From assembly GCF_000153825.1 (NCBI RefSeq), contig NZ_DS022299.1, positions 768,769-832,768 on the forward strand: a stretch of DNA of 64,000 nt. Reading direction: 5' to 3'. Origin of the DNA: Synechococcus sp. RS9916. GTDB taxonomy: Bacteria; Cyanobacteriota; Cyanobacteriia; PCC-6307; Cyanobiaceae. The notes beneath the pieces are model-generated. The model did not search any database, was not told the DNA's origin, and saw nothing but the letters and a program-made list of their open reading frames with translations. This document shows positions 7,938 to 17,074 of the stretch, one piece after another. A program made the translations under genes and the position numbers. The stretch's first letter is position 1, and each line of letters starts with the position of its first letter.

Positions 7938-8262
7938 ATGCTAAGCAACGGAGACTGCAAACCATCAAAAACACCACCATCTGACCAGCCTGAGTGGATC
8001 ACTCATGGTTCTTCGATGTCGGCGACACGACAGAGCCCACTAGCGGGAGCACGACCTCACCTGATGGGGGGGGGGATTTGCGGCATCATCTATCCCCCAA
8101 CTGGGTTGTCATGGCCTGAAGTTCCAAATCCCACTTTTGTTGCTAAGCAGACACCACATCAATCACCAGCAATACACCAGAAAAGCGAGGAGCTCTCACC
8201 AGGCTGACCAACGCCCCTTCACCATTGCGCTGGGGAAGGTGACTGCAACGACATCACAACCG

Positions 8263-8481
8263 ATGCAAGCCCCTCTCACACTTCAATCAACTCTGGCATT
8301 TGTTGGCGGCATCGCTGGCGGAGCACTCGTCACGTTCGGATCAGCTGTGGCAGTGAACAGCCTTCTTCTCATAACAAGCCCAATGAACGCAAAGGCATGC
8401 GTTATGACGATTCCAGCTGAAGGTGCCAGGAGTTCAAGCCTGCCGCGTCAATCTCCTGGATGTGGAATCCAAGCATTCTGA
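8263..8481 (+). CDS. Possible small membrane-anchored protein, 72 aa
   Basis: From ATG 8263 the frame gives MQAPLTLQSTLAFVGGIAGG and then one strong hydrophobic segment (about residues 10-38). A short Ser/Pro/Cys tail follows. There is no clear ribosome binding site and the frame extends upstream without a better start. It could be a small exported peptide or chance coding; evidence is weak. Confidence 0.3.
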   Translation: MQAPLTLQSTLAFVGGIAGGALVTFGSAVAVNSLLLITSPMNAKACVMTIPAEGARSSSLPRQSPGCGIQAF

Positions 8482-8579
8482 TGAATGACCTGGAGTGGCA
8501 AACCTAAAACAGATCACACCACGCTGAAGTGACTCCAATGCGATCAACACTGGAGTCACCCTGCCGTTGTGATTAGAAA

Positions 8580-9029
8580 TCAGAATTTGTTCGCGCGCAT
8601 CCAGCCAACCGCACCCGATTGTGCATTTGCAGATGCCGTTTGTGTGGCTTGATTATGAATCACGCGGACTTTGTACCAAAGCCCCTTTTGGCCTGAAAGT
8701 GTGCGGGTCACACCCTGCACAAAAATGACTGAAGACCCACTGGCAACCAATCCACGGTGCACATTCGGACAACCGGAGTTGATCGAAGCAACTGTTGCTG
8801 GTGTTTGAGCACCGCAATCGCGAAGGAAACCCGCTGCACGCGTCGTTTGGTGCAAATGGGGTTCATCGCACGCATAGGCAGGGCCCAGAGCAGTGGCAGC
8901 GAGGCAACCGATCGCACCAAACAGAACGCCTTTTTTCAGAGCAACCCTTGCAGTGTTCACGATGCGGTCACGACGGGTCTCACGGACAACGTTCCGTTCT
9001 TGGTGCACGAGGTTCTTGGGAGCAAGCAT
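8580..9029 (-). CDS. Secreted protein with SH3-like C-terminus
   Basis: 149 residues from ATG 9029. A hydrophobic signal segment follows a basic stretch (KKGVLFGAIGCLAATALGPAYA), with likely cleavage before CDEP near residue 53. Mature Cys residues occur as C-D, D-C-G and G-C-P. The end GLWYKVRVIHNQ...GWMRANKF resembles a bacterial SH3-like fold. A GTG at 8958 would start right before the signal segment and is an alternative start, but the shared upstream module is spaced to ATG 9029. Function unknown. Confidence 0.7.
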   Translation of the reverse strand: MLAPKNLVHQERNVVRETRRDRIVNTARVALKKGVLFGAIGCLAATALGPAYACDEPHLHQTTRAAGFLRDCGAQTPATVASINSGCPNVHRGLVASGSSVIFVQGVTRTLSGQKGLWYKVRVIHNQATQTASANAQSGAVGWMRANKF

Positions 9030-9056
9030 TGGTTTTGGGCGTTGCGATAGGGATAG

Positions 9057-9145
9057 CAGAGGTCTCCCTCTGGCTCACACACCATCGCCGTGATCGGCAC
9101 TCACACCAGTGAGCTCGCTCAACTGTGGCTGTGATCTTGGTCACA
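9057..9145 (-). promoter_or_regulatory. Module B upstream of the secreted SH3-like gene
   Basis: A perfect CRP-type palindrome TGTGATCTTGGTCACA lies at 9130-9145, centred 108.5 bases from ATG 9029. The hairpin at 9057-9072 reads CAGAGG-GAGA-CCTCTG on the minus strand; the centre-to-centre distance to the site is 73 bp, exactly as at 41091. About 20 bases upstream of the hairpin (GATCACGGCGATGGTGTGTG) are also identical to that copy. Confidence 0.7.
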
Positions 9146-9190
9146 GGCGAACGCAATCAAGTTGTTCTGCTCGGTGAACGAGCACTGCAT

Positions 9191-9204
9191 CCCTCAGTCG
9201 AGGG
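9191..9204. repeat. Palindrome CCCTCAGTCGAGGG, copy 2
   Basis: It has the same CCCTC/GAGGG arms as the copy at 5341 and sits in the same CAT-N14-AT context. It lies 20 bases before copy 3. Confidence 0.55.
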
Positions 9205-9224
9205 ATGATGAGTCAGGCCCACAT

Positions 9225-9238
9225 CCCTCAACTGAGGG
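9225..9238. repeat. Palindrome CCCTCAACTGAGGG, copy 3
   Basis: Third copy of the palindrome family, preceded by CAT as in the other two. The paired arrangement with copy 2 would suit a dimeric DNA-binding protein or tandem hairpins. Confidence 0.55.
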
Positions 9239-9475
9239 AAAGAGCTTGATTCTGAGAACTTGTACTCAGGTCCTTTTCCCAGAGGTGGACCTAGACCGTG
9301 ATCACGACCCGGGGGCGACACCAGCCGTCAGGTCTCCGGTGAGGCCAGGAAGCGACACTCCTCACCATCACGGTCATCTCCTCTGGTTGTAGGTGTCAGA
9401 GGCGATGGCCCCTGAGCTGCTCAAATCAAAGCTGAGTCCCCCAAAAGGCCGACCAGCGGTCTTCCAGGGTTCACT

Positions 9476-9580
9476 TCAGCGTTGCCGATCGGATGGGCTG
9501 GATAGGCTCGACAACATCCAGGCGCCGAGCGTGCACACTGCAGCTCCAAAAGCGAGAAAAGCGACGAGTTTGGTTTCCAT
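9476..9580 (-). CDS. Very small membrane peptide, 34 aa
   Basis: The frame METKLVAFLAFGAAVCTLGA continues WMLSSLSSPSDRQR: one transmembrane segment flanked by a short acidic-basic head and a polar basic tail. It starts 18 bases after the stop of the zinc-ribbon gene on the same strand, so it may be translated from the same transcript. No strong ribosome binding site is visible. Marine picocyanobacteria have many such short membrane proteins; I do not recognise this one. Confidence 0.45.
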   Translation of the reverse strand: METKLVAFLAFGAAVCTLGAWMLSSLSSPSDRQR

Positions 9581-9598
9581 AGCGGGCAGCGACCGTGG

Positions 9599-9886
9599 TC
9601 AACCGATGGATCTCAGCGCACTCTGGCGCGGAAGAGGCGCCCCTGCGGTTCCTGAGTCAGGAAGAGGCGACCGGGGCTTGGGTGGTTGAGGAACGAACAA
9701 AGCTGGAATTGACAGCGCAATCAACGCGGTGCCAACTGACAACAGAACGAAAAAAGGAATCGGGCGCACCAGGGGCTGACGTTCCAGCACCGTTCCGCAG
9801 CGGGAACAAATCGGCGTGGCTCCTTTAGGAGGCCGGAGCACGATCGCAGGTCCACAACAGCAATCAGGACAGCGAAAACGAGGCAT
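9599..9886 (-). CDS. Zinc-ribbon membrane protein, 95 aa
   Basis: Starts MPRFRCPDCCCGPAIVLRPP and continues ICSRCGTVLERQP, giving a CxxC...CxxC zinc ribbon in residues 5-32. One transmembrane segment (PFFVLLSVGTALIALSIPALFV) and a Pro-rich tail follow. The ATG at 9886 begins the ribbon directly and is preferred over the upstream frame start. Divergent from mfd, 113 bases away. Function unknown. Confidence 0.65.
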   Translation of the reverse strand: MPRFRCPDCCCGPAIVLRPPKGATPICSRCGTVLERQPLVRPIPFFVLLSVGTALIALSIPALFVPQPPKPRSPLPDSGTAGAPLPRQSALRSIG

Positions 9887-9999
9887 CACGCCATAGCGGT
9901 CATCCGATCGTAGGGGCGCTACTTGCACAAGCCATCCGCTGCATCAACACGTCGATGCAGTCGCTTGCGAAGATCACAAGTCATGTCACTGAGTTGTCC

Positions 10000-12900
10000 A
10001 TGCCCCTGAGCTCCCTGGTGCGCCTGCTGCAGACGTCGGCGTTGACGGGTGAATTGCTCGAGCGCAGCCAACGATCAGAGCGACTGCTGTTGCGTGGAGC
10101 CAATCGAGCAGCAAGGGCACTCGTGACCACAGCCCTCGCGCGTCGGGCCGATCAGTCGCTGCTCGTGGTGGTGCCGACACTTGAGGAAGCAGGCCGTTGG
10201 ACGGCTTTGCTTGAGCTGATGGGCTGGCGATCAGCCCAGCTGTATCCCACCAGTGAAGGGTCCCCCTACGAACCCTTTGATCCCACCACCGAAATCACCT
10301 GGGGACAGCTTCAGGTCTTGAGTGAACTTCAGGACAAAGGCAGCGAAGGACTCGCAATCGTCGCCACTGAACGCTGTCTGCAGCCCCATCTGCCACCTCC
10401 GCAGGCACTGGCCAGTCGCTGCCGCACCTTGCGAAAAGGAGACAGCCTCGACCTTGAGGAGCTGGCCATCAATCTCAGTCAACTGGGGTATGAGCGCGTC
10501 TCCACCATCGACCAGGAAGGCACCTGGAGTCGGCGGGGTGACATCGTCGACATTTTTCCGGTTAGCAGCGAACTCCCCGTTCGCTTGGAATTCTTCGGTG
10601 ATGAACTCGACAAGCTGCGCGAGTTCGACCCGGCGAGCCAGCGCTCTTTGGACCCGGTGGAGCATCTGAGGCTGACCCCGACAGGGTTCAGCCCCCTGAT
10701 CGCCGAGCAACTGCGCGACAGCATGCCGGAAGGGCTTGACCAGCTTCTCTCAGAGGAGCAACTGGGTGCTCTTCTCGACGGTCAGACCCCCGAAGGAATG
10801 CGCCGTTTGATGGGTTTGGCCTGGGAGCAACCGGCTTCACTCCTCGATTACTTGCCGAATCACTGCAGTGTGGTGATCGATGAGCGGCGCCACGGGCAGG
10901 CCCACGGCCAGCAATGGCTGGACCATGCCGAGGAGCATCACAGTGAACTGGCTCTGAAGGTGCCCCCGCTGCACCGCTCCATTGCAGAGGCGATGGAACA
11001 AGCCGAGGCATTTTCCGGTTTTGATCTGGCGGAACTGCTGGAAGACGACAATCACAGCAACGGGTTTGACTTGTCCAGTCGCCCCGTAGCTGCCTACCCC
11101 AATCAGTTCGGAAAACTGGGGGAACTGATCAAGGGATACCAGCGGGAACGTCAGGCGGTCTGGTTGGTTTCCGCGCAGCCGAGCCGAGCAGTCGCCTTGT
11201 TGGAAGAGCACGACTGCATCAGCCGCTTCGTGCCGAATGCCGCCGACCACCAAGCGATTGATCGACTGATTGAACAAGGCACGCCGGTTGCCTTGAAGAG
11301 CAAGGGCACCGCTGAACTGGAGGGTCTCCAGTTACCAGCGTGGCGCGTGGTGCTGGTGACCGATCGGGAGTTTTTCGGGCAGCAGAACCTCACCAGCACC
11401 GGCTACGTCCGTCGGCGACGTAAGGCCGCTAGCCGGACCGTGGACCCCAACAAGATGCAGCCCGGGGACTTCGTGGTGCATCGCAATCACGGGATCGGGC
11501 GCTTTCAGAAGCTGGAGAAACTGGCCATCAGCGGTGAAGTGCGCGATTACCTCGTCGTGCAATACGCCGATGGCATCCTGCGGGTGGCCGCTGACCAGCT
11601 CGGAAGCCTGGGTCGCTATCGCGCCAATAGCGACAGCCCACCGCAGCTCAGCAAGATGGGTGGCTCCGCTTGGGTCAAGGCCAAGGAGCGGGCCAGCAAA
11701 GCGGTGCGCAAGGTCGCCCTGGATCTGGTCAAGCTCTACGCAGAACGTCACCAGGCTCCTGGTTTTGCCTTCCCCATCGACGGACCCTGGCAGACAGAAC
11801 TCGAGGACTCCTTTCCCTACGAACCAACGCCGGATCAACTCAAAGCGACGGCAGAGGTGAAACGCGATATGGAGAAGTCGCAACCGATGGACCGGCTGGT
11901 CTGCGGAGATGTGGGCTTCGGTAAGACCGAAGTGGCCATTCGGGCGATCTTTAAAGCAATCACCGCCGGGAAACAGGTGGCGATGCTGGCACCGACAACA
12001 GTGTTGGCTCAGCAGCACTGGCGCACCTTGTCAGAACGCTTCGCTCCCTACCCGATCAAGGTGGCCCTTCTCAACCGATTCCGCACAGCAGGGGAGCGCA
12101 AAACAATCCTTGAAGGGCTGAAGAAAGGCACGATTGATGCGGTGGTCGGGACCCACCAGTTGCTGAGTAAAAGCACAGCCTTCGACAAACTCGGCTTGTT
12201 GGTTGTTGACGAAGAACAGCGCTTCGGTGTGAACCAAAAAGAAAAGATCAAAGCGCTACGCAAAGACGTCGACGTCTTGACCCTCTCGGCCACACCGATT
12301 CCGCGAACGCTCTACATGAGCCTTTCTGGAGTGCGCGAGATGAGCCTGATCACCACCCCACCGCCCTTGCGTCGACCGATCAAAACGCACTTGGCTGCCT
12401 TGGATGAGGAGGCCGTGCGCAGTGCCATTCGTCAAGAGCTGGATCGCGGCGGCCAGGTGTTTTACGTGGTGCCACGTGTGCAGGGCATTGAGGAGGTGGC
12501 CGGCAAATTGCGCGAGATGTTGCCCGGCTTGAAATTGCTGGTGGCCCATGGCCAGATGGCCGAGGGCGAATTGGAAAGCGCGATGGTTGCTTTCAACGGC
12601 GGGGAAGCCGACGTGATGCTGTGCACCACGATCGTGGAGAGCGGCCTCGACATCCCCCGTGTCAACACGATCCTGATCGAAGACGCCCATCGCTTTGGTC
12701 TGGCACAGCTCTACCAGTTACGCGGCCGGGTGGGGCGCAGTGGCATTCAGGCCCATGCCTGGTTGTTCTATCCAGGCGATGCGTCTCTCAGTGATGCCGC
12801 GCGGCAACGACTGCGTGCGATCCAGGAATTTGCCCAACTGGGCAGTGGTTATCAGCTGGCCATGCGCGACATGGAGATCCGCGGCGTTGGCAACCTGCTC

Positions 12901-13539
12901 GGTGTGGAGCAAAGCGGCCAAATGGAAGCCATCGGCTTCGATCTCTACATGGAAATGCTGCAGGAGTCCCTGGCCGAGATCCAGGGACAAGACATTCCAG
13001 CGGTCGATGACACCCAGGTGGACCTTCAGGTCACCGCCTTCATTCCGGCCGATTGGATCACCGATGCCGACGAAAAGATGGGGGCATACCGCTCGGCTGG
13101 CGAGTGTCAGAGCGCCGAAGCGCTGGTGGAACTGGCAGCTGATTGGGCAGATCGCTTCGGAGCACTGCCTGGCCCTGTGCAGTCGCTGCTGCAGTTGATG
13201 GAGCTGAAGTTGCTGGCAAAACGCTGTGGCTTCGCCCGGATTCGGCCCGAGAAACCGAACATTGCTCTAGAGACACCGATGGAAGAGCCGGCATTCCGTT
13301 TGCTGCGGCAGGGATTACCCCAACACCTGCATGGCCGCTTGGTCTATCAGGGCGGGAGCGGGAGCACGGCGAAGGTGCTGGCCCGCGGCCTCGGCGTGTT
13401 GCCGATGGACAAACAGCTGGAGGAATTGAAAACCTGGCTGTCTCAGATGGCCGCTCAAATCCCTGGGGGCGATGGTCTCACCGACGCGCAGCGTGCGGAT
13501 CAAGACAAGCAGCGCAACGACGCCGTTCTCAGCGTTTAA
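10000..13539 (+). CDS. mfd: Transcription-repair coupling factor Mfd
   Basis: 1179 residues from ATG 10000, the usual family length. Mfd pushes stalled RNA polymerase off damaged DNA and recruits UvrA. Domains in order: UvrB-like N-terminus (VVPTLEEAGRWTALL), RNA-polymerase-interacting CarD-like domain (GDFVVHRNHGIGRFQ near 489), RecG-like motor with Walker A GDVGFGKTEVA near 636, DEEQ box near 737 and SATPIPRTL, then QLRGRVGRSG and the C-terminal TRCF domain. An upstream extension to 9955 is open but lacks family similarity. Confidence 0.97.
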   Translation: MPLSSLVRLLQTSALTGELLERSQRSERLLLRGANRAARALVTTALARRADQSLLVVVPTLEEAGRWTALLELMGWRSAQLYPTSEGSPYEPFDPTTEITWGQLQVLSELQDKGSEGLAIVATERCLQPHLPPPQALASRCRTLRKGDSLDLEELAINLSQLGYERVSTIDQEGTWSRRGDIVDIFPVSSELPVRLEFFGDELDKLREFDPASQRSLDPVEHLRLTPTGFSPLIAEQLRDSMPEGLDQLLSEEQLGALLDGQTPEGMRRLMGLAWEQPASLLDYLPNHCSVVIDERRHGQAHGQQWLDHAEEHHSELALKVPPLHRSIAEAMEQAEAFSGFDLAELLEDDNHSNGFDLSSRPVAAYPNQFGKLGELIKGYQRERQAVWLVSAQPSRAVALLEEHDCISRFVPNAADHQAIDRLIEQGTPVALKSKGTAELEGLQLPAWRVVLVTDREFFGQQNLTSTGYVRRRRKAASRTVDPNKMQPGDFVVHRNHGIGRFQKLEKLAISGEVRDYLVVQYADGILRVAADQLGSLGRYRANSDSPPQLSKMGGSAWVKAKERASKAVRKVALDLVKLYAERHQAPGFAFPIDGPWQTELEDSFPYEPTPDQLKATAEVKRDMEKSQPMDRLVCGDVGFGKTEVAIRAIFKAITAGKQVAMLAPTTVLAQQHWRTLSERFAPYPIKVALLNRFRTAGERKTILEGLKKGTIDAVVGTHQLLSKSTAFDKLGLLVVDEEQRFGVNQKEKIKALRKDVDVLTLSATPIPRTLYMSLSGVREMSLITTPPPLRRPIKTHLAALDEEAVRSAIRQELDRGGQVFYVVPRVQGIEEVAGKLREMLPGLKLLVAHGQMAEGELESAMVAFNGGEADVMLCTTIVESGLDIPRVNTILIEDAHRFGLAQLYQLRGRVGRSGIQAHAWLFYPGDASLSDAARQRLRAIQEFAQLGSGYQLAMRDMEIRGVGNLLGVEQSGQMEAIGFDLYMEMLQESLAEIQGQDIPAVDDTQVDLQVTAFIPADWITDADEKMGAYRSAGECQSAEALVELAADWADRFGALPGPVQSLLQLMELKLLAKRCGFARIRPEKPNIALETPMEEPAFRLLRQGLPQHLHGRLVYQGGSGSTAKVLARGLGVLPMDKQLEELKTWLSQMAAQIPGGDGLTDAQRADQDKQRNDAVLSV

Positions 13540-13613
13540 CACCGCAAAGATGAGAACAAATCGCCACAGTGCGCAATTCTTCGTTACAGTGTCCTCAGTT
13601 AGGGAGTTGGGCC

Positions 13614-13778
13614 TTGGGTGAGTTCATCGATCCGATTGCTTCCTCAGGGTCGTTCAGCCTGTTCAGCAGCCTGATCGGCGCCGCTGCTCTTGGGGTTTAT
13701 GCCATCTGGCAGAACGACACTGAGAACGACGACGACGATTCCACCCCTGGTGGTGGCTTGATGCAACCGGTTGCCTGA
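13614..13778 (+). CDS. Small conserved cyanobacterial membrane protein, 54 aa, TTG start
   Basis: The start is TTG at 13614, preceded by AGGGAG with good spacing; translation from there gives GEFIDPIASSGSFSLFSSLI after the initiator Met. One transmembrane segment (LFSSLIGAAALGVYAIW) is followed by an acidic NDTENDDDD stretch and a Gly/Pro tail. I recall similar short proteins in picocyanobacteria but no function. A strong terminator follows. Confidence 0.65.
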   Translation: MGEFIDPIASSGSFSLFSSLIGAAALGVYAIWQNDTENDDDDSTPGGGLMQPVA

Positions 13779-13800
13779 AGCGTCAGTTTTTTCAAGTCTC

Positions 13801-13827
13801 AGCCCAGGTTTAGTCCTGGGCTTTTTT
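13801..13827 (+). terminator. Rho-independent terminator
   Basis: Stem AGCCCAGG/CCTGGGCT with a 6-nt loop, followed by TTTTTT. It lies 22 bases past the 54-residue gene and before the convergent ctpA. Confidence 0.9.
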
Positions 13828-13861
13828 AATGCGGTCGCGTCAGCGAATGCTTCCTGAACGC

Positions 13862-15214
13862 TCAGCCTGCCGGTTGAAGAGCGCTCTGAAGATTGGCGCC
13901 ACCTGGCTTGTAGGTCTGGGTTTGGTTCGCAGCTTTGATCGCCCGCAACAGCGTGGTTTCTGCAGTGCGGTATTGGCTGTCTTTCTTGGTACCAAGATCC
14001 TCAAGCTGCAGCGATTCAATCTCCTTTTCGCTCATGGCCACAGCCACATCCGGCTTGATGCCGTTCTTGTGGATATCGACGCCGTTGGGGGTCAAATATT
14101 TAGCGATGGTGACCGTCAAACCGGATCCATCGGAAAGACCGCGCACGGATTGCACCAACCCTTTGCCAAAGGTTTTTTGGCCAACGAGCTGGGCACGTTT
14201 GTTGTCTTGCAGAGCACCAGAAAGAATTTCGCTGGCGCTGGCTGACCCTTCATTCACCAGCACCACCACGGGACGCTGGGTCAGAGCAGAGCCGGTTGCC
14301 CGACGCACATCCTGAATGCCGGTTCGCGTCTTCGTGCTGACAATGGTGCCTTCATCCAGCCACTGACGGGCAATGTCAACACTGGCCTCAAGCAGGCCGC
14401 CAGGATTGCTGCGCAGGTCGAGCACATAGCCATTCGCACCTTCTGCTTCGAATTTGCGAATCGCCGCCCGCATATCTTTGGCGGCATTGGCGTTGAATTG
14501 CTTTAAGCGGATGTAGCCAATCTTTTCTCCACCAGCTGTGGTGTTGAGCTGGCTTTCAACAGCATGGATCTCGATGCGGGCACGCACGAGGGGGACGGAC
14601 ACAACCGCTCCCTTCCGGCGCAGGCCGAGAACCACTTCTGTCCCTTCTTTACCGCGGATCAATTTGACGGCGTCTTCGGTGGTCATGCCCTTGGTGGACT
14701 TGCCATCGATGGAGACGATCACGTCTTTGGGCTGAACCCCCGCGCGGGATGCAGGAGTGCCTTCAATCGGTGAAACAACAACGATTTCTTTGGAGTCCTT
14801 ATCCAGGGAGATCTGGATCCCAACCCCCATCAGTTCACCGGAGGTCTGGATCTGCATGTCCTTGAACTCTTTCGGATCAAGGAAACGCGTGTAGGGATCA
14901 TCCAGACTGGCGAGCATCCCTCGAATCGCTTCATACGATTCTTCACTGCCGGCATAGGCCTTGGTGAGCAGATTGCGACGCAGGGTTCTCCACTGTTGTG
15001 GATCGTATTTTCCGGTGGAATCGAGATAGTCGCGGTAGACAATCTGCCAAACCTGATCAATCACCTCCTTGGGGCTATCGGTGATTGATGGTGATCCAGC
15101 CGAAGGCAGGCCTAAGCCCGGAGAGGAGAGCGCAACGGCCGCCGCCAATCCTCCGGCGCCAAGCACGACCAACCAAGAGGAACGACTCGATCGATTGGGC
15201 TGGGAAGCGGACAT
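13862..15214 (-). CDS. ctpA: Carboxyl-terminal processing protease CtpA (S41)
   Basis: 450 residues. An N-terminal membrane/signal segment (WLVVLGAGGLAAAVALSS) sends it to the lumen or periplasm. A PDZ domain follows (GELMGVGIQIS...GTPASRAGVQPKDVIVSIDGKS), then the S41 catalytic core with GSASASE and FGKG. By comparison with the plant D1 protease, the Ser/Lys dyad would be Ser326 and Lys351, 25 apart as expected. In cyanobacteria CtpA trims the C-terminus of precursor D1 so the photosystem II Mn cluster can assemble; other Ctp paralogues exist, so the exact letter is inferred. Confidence 0.88.
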   Translation of the reverse strand: MSASQPNRSSRSSWLVVLGAGGLAAAVALSSPGLGLPSAGSPSITDSPKEVIDQVWQIVYRDYLDSTGKYDPQQWRTLRRNLLTKAYAGSEESYEAIRGMLASLDDPYTRFLDPKEFKDMQIQTSGELMGVGIQISLDKDSKEIVVVSPIEGTPASRAGVQPKDVIVSIDGKSTKGMTTEDAVKLIRGKEGTEVVLGLRRKGAVVSVPLVRARIEIHAVESQLNTTAGGEKIGYIRLKQFNANAAKDMRAAIRKFEAEGANGYVLDLRSNPGGLLEASVDIARQWLDEGTIVSTKTRTGIQDVRRATGSALTQRPVVVLVNEGSASASEILSGALQDNKRAQLVGQKTFGKGLVQSVRGLSDGSGLTVTIAKYLTPNGVDIHKNGIKPDVAVAMSEKEIESLQLEDLGTKKDSQYRTAETTLLRAIKAANQTQTYKPGGANLQSALQPAG

Positions 15215-15251
15215 GAAGACAGCTCAGGCCTGATTATTCAGCCTAACCAGC

Positions 15252-16472
15252 TCAAGCGGGTTCCACCCAGCGCCCGTCATCCTTGATCAATTGAATCAGC
15301 GCTTCCACACCCTCTTGTTCAGGCACCTTGCGGATCTCATCGCGACCGCGATAGAGGGAGATCACACCGGGAGTCTTGCCGACGTAACCGTAGTCAGCAT
15401 CTGCCATCTCGCCGGGGCCATTGACGATGCAACCCATCACCGCGATGTCTAAACCGGTGAGATGAGCGGTGGCATTTCTCACCTGATTGAGCACCTCCTC
15501 GAGATTAAACAAAGTGCGACCGCAGCTCGGGCAGGCCACGTATTCGACCATCGTTTTGCGAAGACCCAGAGCCTGAAGGATTGAGAAGCACACAGGAATT
15601 TCTTTTTCTGGTGCTTCTGTCAGCGACACCCGAATCGTGTCGCCAAGCCCCTCCGCCAAGAGGGTGGCAATGCCCGCCGTGCTTTTGACGCGGCCGTAGT
15701 CGCCATCACCCGCCTCAGTCACGCCAAGGTGCAGGGGGTAGTTGAACCCTTCCGCGTCCAAGGTGTCAGCCATCAGGCGGTAGGCCGCAAGCATCACGGG
15801 AGCGCGCGAAGCTTTCATCGAAATCACGATGTTGTGGAAGTCAAGCTCGTCGCAGATGCGCACAAATTCCATGGCCGACTCCACCATCCCTTTCGGGGTG
15901 TCGCCGTGGGTGAACAGCATTCGCTCAGCCAAGGAACCGTGATTGACGCCGATCCGCAACGCCTTGTTTTCAGCTTTCAGCAGTTCCACAAGGGGGCGGA
16001 AGTCATCTTTGATGCGCTGACCAATCGCATCGAACTCGCTCTGGGAAAACTCCTGCCTGGACGGGTCGGGTTTATCGAAAACGAATAACCCGGGATTGAT
16101 GCGCACCTTGTCGACATGCTTCGCCACTTCCAGAGCGATGCGGATGCCGTTGTGGTGAACGTCGGCCACCAAAGGAACGTTGCACCCTTGCGCTCGCAGG
16201 GCAGCGCGAATTTCACCCATGGCCTTGGCGTGAGCCATGGAGGGTGTGGTGACACGAACGATTTCGCAGCCGGCATCGGCCAGCCGACGGATGCCAGCAA
16301 CGGCTGCATCGATATCGAGAGTGTCCTCATTGATCATCGACTGCACCGCCACGGGATGGGCACTGCCAATGGGAACGTCTCCAACCATCACCGTGCGGGT
16401 CACACGGCGATGGATCTGGGTGTCGTAGCGACGGGAGTCGGCGTTGATGGCAGTCACTGAAGTGGCGGTCAA
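15252..16472 (-). CDS. ispG: 4-hydroxy-3-methylbut-2-enyl diphosphate synthase
   Basis: Catalyses reduction of ME-cPP to HMBPP in the MEP isoprenoid pathway, feeding carotenoids, phytol and quinones. The TIM-barrel half begins [15 protein letters not shown]...[11 protein letters not shown], and the C-terminal half has the [4Fe-4S] ligands C314, C317 (ACPSCG) and C348 (GCIVNGPGE) with the following Glu. The frame opens at TTG 16472, overlapping the UDG stop, but GTG 16457 ([12 protein letters not shown]) is equally plausible. Likely co-transcribed with UDG. Confidence 0.95.
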   Translation of the reverse strand: MTATSVTAINADSRRYDTQIHRRVTRTVMVGDVPIGSAHPVAVQSMINEDTLDIDAAVAGIRRLADAGCEIVRVTTPSMAHAKAMGEIRAALRAQGCNVPLVADVHHNGIRIALEVAKHVDKVRINPGLFVFDKPDPSRQEFSQSEFDAIGQRIKDDFRPLVELLKAENKALRIGVNHGSLAERMLFTHGDTPKGMVESAMEFVRICDELDFHNIVISMKASRAPVMLAAYRLMADTLDAEGFNYPLHLGVTEAGDGDYGRVKSTAGIATLLAEGLGDTIRVSLTEAPEKEIPVCFSILQALGLRKTMVEYVACPSCGRTLFNLEEVLNQVRNATAHLTGLDIAVMGCIVNGPGEMADADYGYVGKTPGVISLYRGRDEIRKVPEQEGVEALIQLIKDDGRWVEPA

Positions 16473-17074
16473 GGCTTGGGCGCGCCGGATGCGGGCTCAC
16501 CCTGGCATAACCGATCCCGCACCTGACAAAGATCCTCCAGAGTCAAGGACACTGGCTTGCCCGGATCACGGGATGGATTCCTCAGCAAATAAGAGGGATG
16601 AAAGATGGGCAGCCAAGAGCGTTGATCCTGTTCAATCCACACGCCGCGTAGGGAACGCATCGCCTGTTTCAATCCGAGCATTGCTGAAACGGCTGTGGCT
16701 CCGACCAGAATCACAACGGTCGGATCCACGATCGCGATCTGTTCCTCAATCCAGGGCCGACAGGCGCTGAGCTCCTTGGCGGAAGGCTTGCGGTTGTCGG
16801 GGGGGCGGCACTTCACCACATTGGTAATGAACAAATCACGGTCAGGACTGAGCCCGGCCTGCACGAGCAGCTGATCCAAAAGCTGGCCGGAACGGCCAAC
16901 AAAGGGAAGGCCCTGGGCGTCCTCACTGGCACCGGGAGCCTCACCAATCAGCATCACTTGCGCATTGGGGTTCCCCCGACTAACCACCACCTGTTGACGT
17001 TGGGTTGAGAGCGAGCAACGACAACAACCACCACAGGCCTCGAGCCATTGCCGGGTGAAGGACTTGCTGGTCAT
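16469..17074 (-). CDS. Uracil-DNA glycosylase, family 4 (Fe-S)
   Basis: 201 residues from ATG 17074. Motif [20 protein letters not shown] (catalytic loop, residues about 45-64) and C-terminal HPSYLL are family-4/5 hallmarks. Four Cys ([21 protein letters not shown]) fit the [4Fe-4S] cluster of this family. It removes uracil from DNA after cytosine deamination. The start overlaps the VOC gene stop (ATGA) and the end overlaps ispG, so the three form one transcription unit. An upstream in-frame start at 17137 is less likely. Confidence 0.9.
   Translation of the reverse strand: MTSKSFTRQWLEACGGCCRCSLSTQRQQVVVSRGNPNAQVMLIGEAPGASEDAQGLPFVGRSGQLLDQLLVQAGLSPDRDLFITNVVKCRPPDNRKPSAKELSACRPWIEEQIAIVDPTVVILVGATAVSAMLGLKQAMRSLRGVWIEQDQRSWLPIFHPSYLLRNPSRDPGKPVSLTLEDLCQVRDRLCQGEPASGAPKP

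Larger units (their letters stand above)
9030..9475. other. Intergenic region with regulatory and palindromic sequences
   Basis: It contains module B of the secreted protein gene (9057-9145) and two CCCTC/GAGGG palindromes (9191 and 9225). The rest holds only short chance frames without ribosome binding sites. Confidence 0.55.

Noticed and set aside
8263..8481. Firm assignment of the 72-residue plus-strand frame as an exported peptide
   Set aside because: It has a hydrophobic run but no binding site, leader pattern or module, so it is listed only at low confidence.
11332..12018. 228-codon minus-strand frame inside mfd
   Set aside because: Mfd motifs are continuous across it, so it is a shadow.
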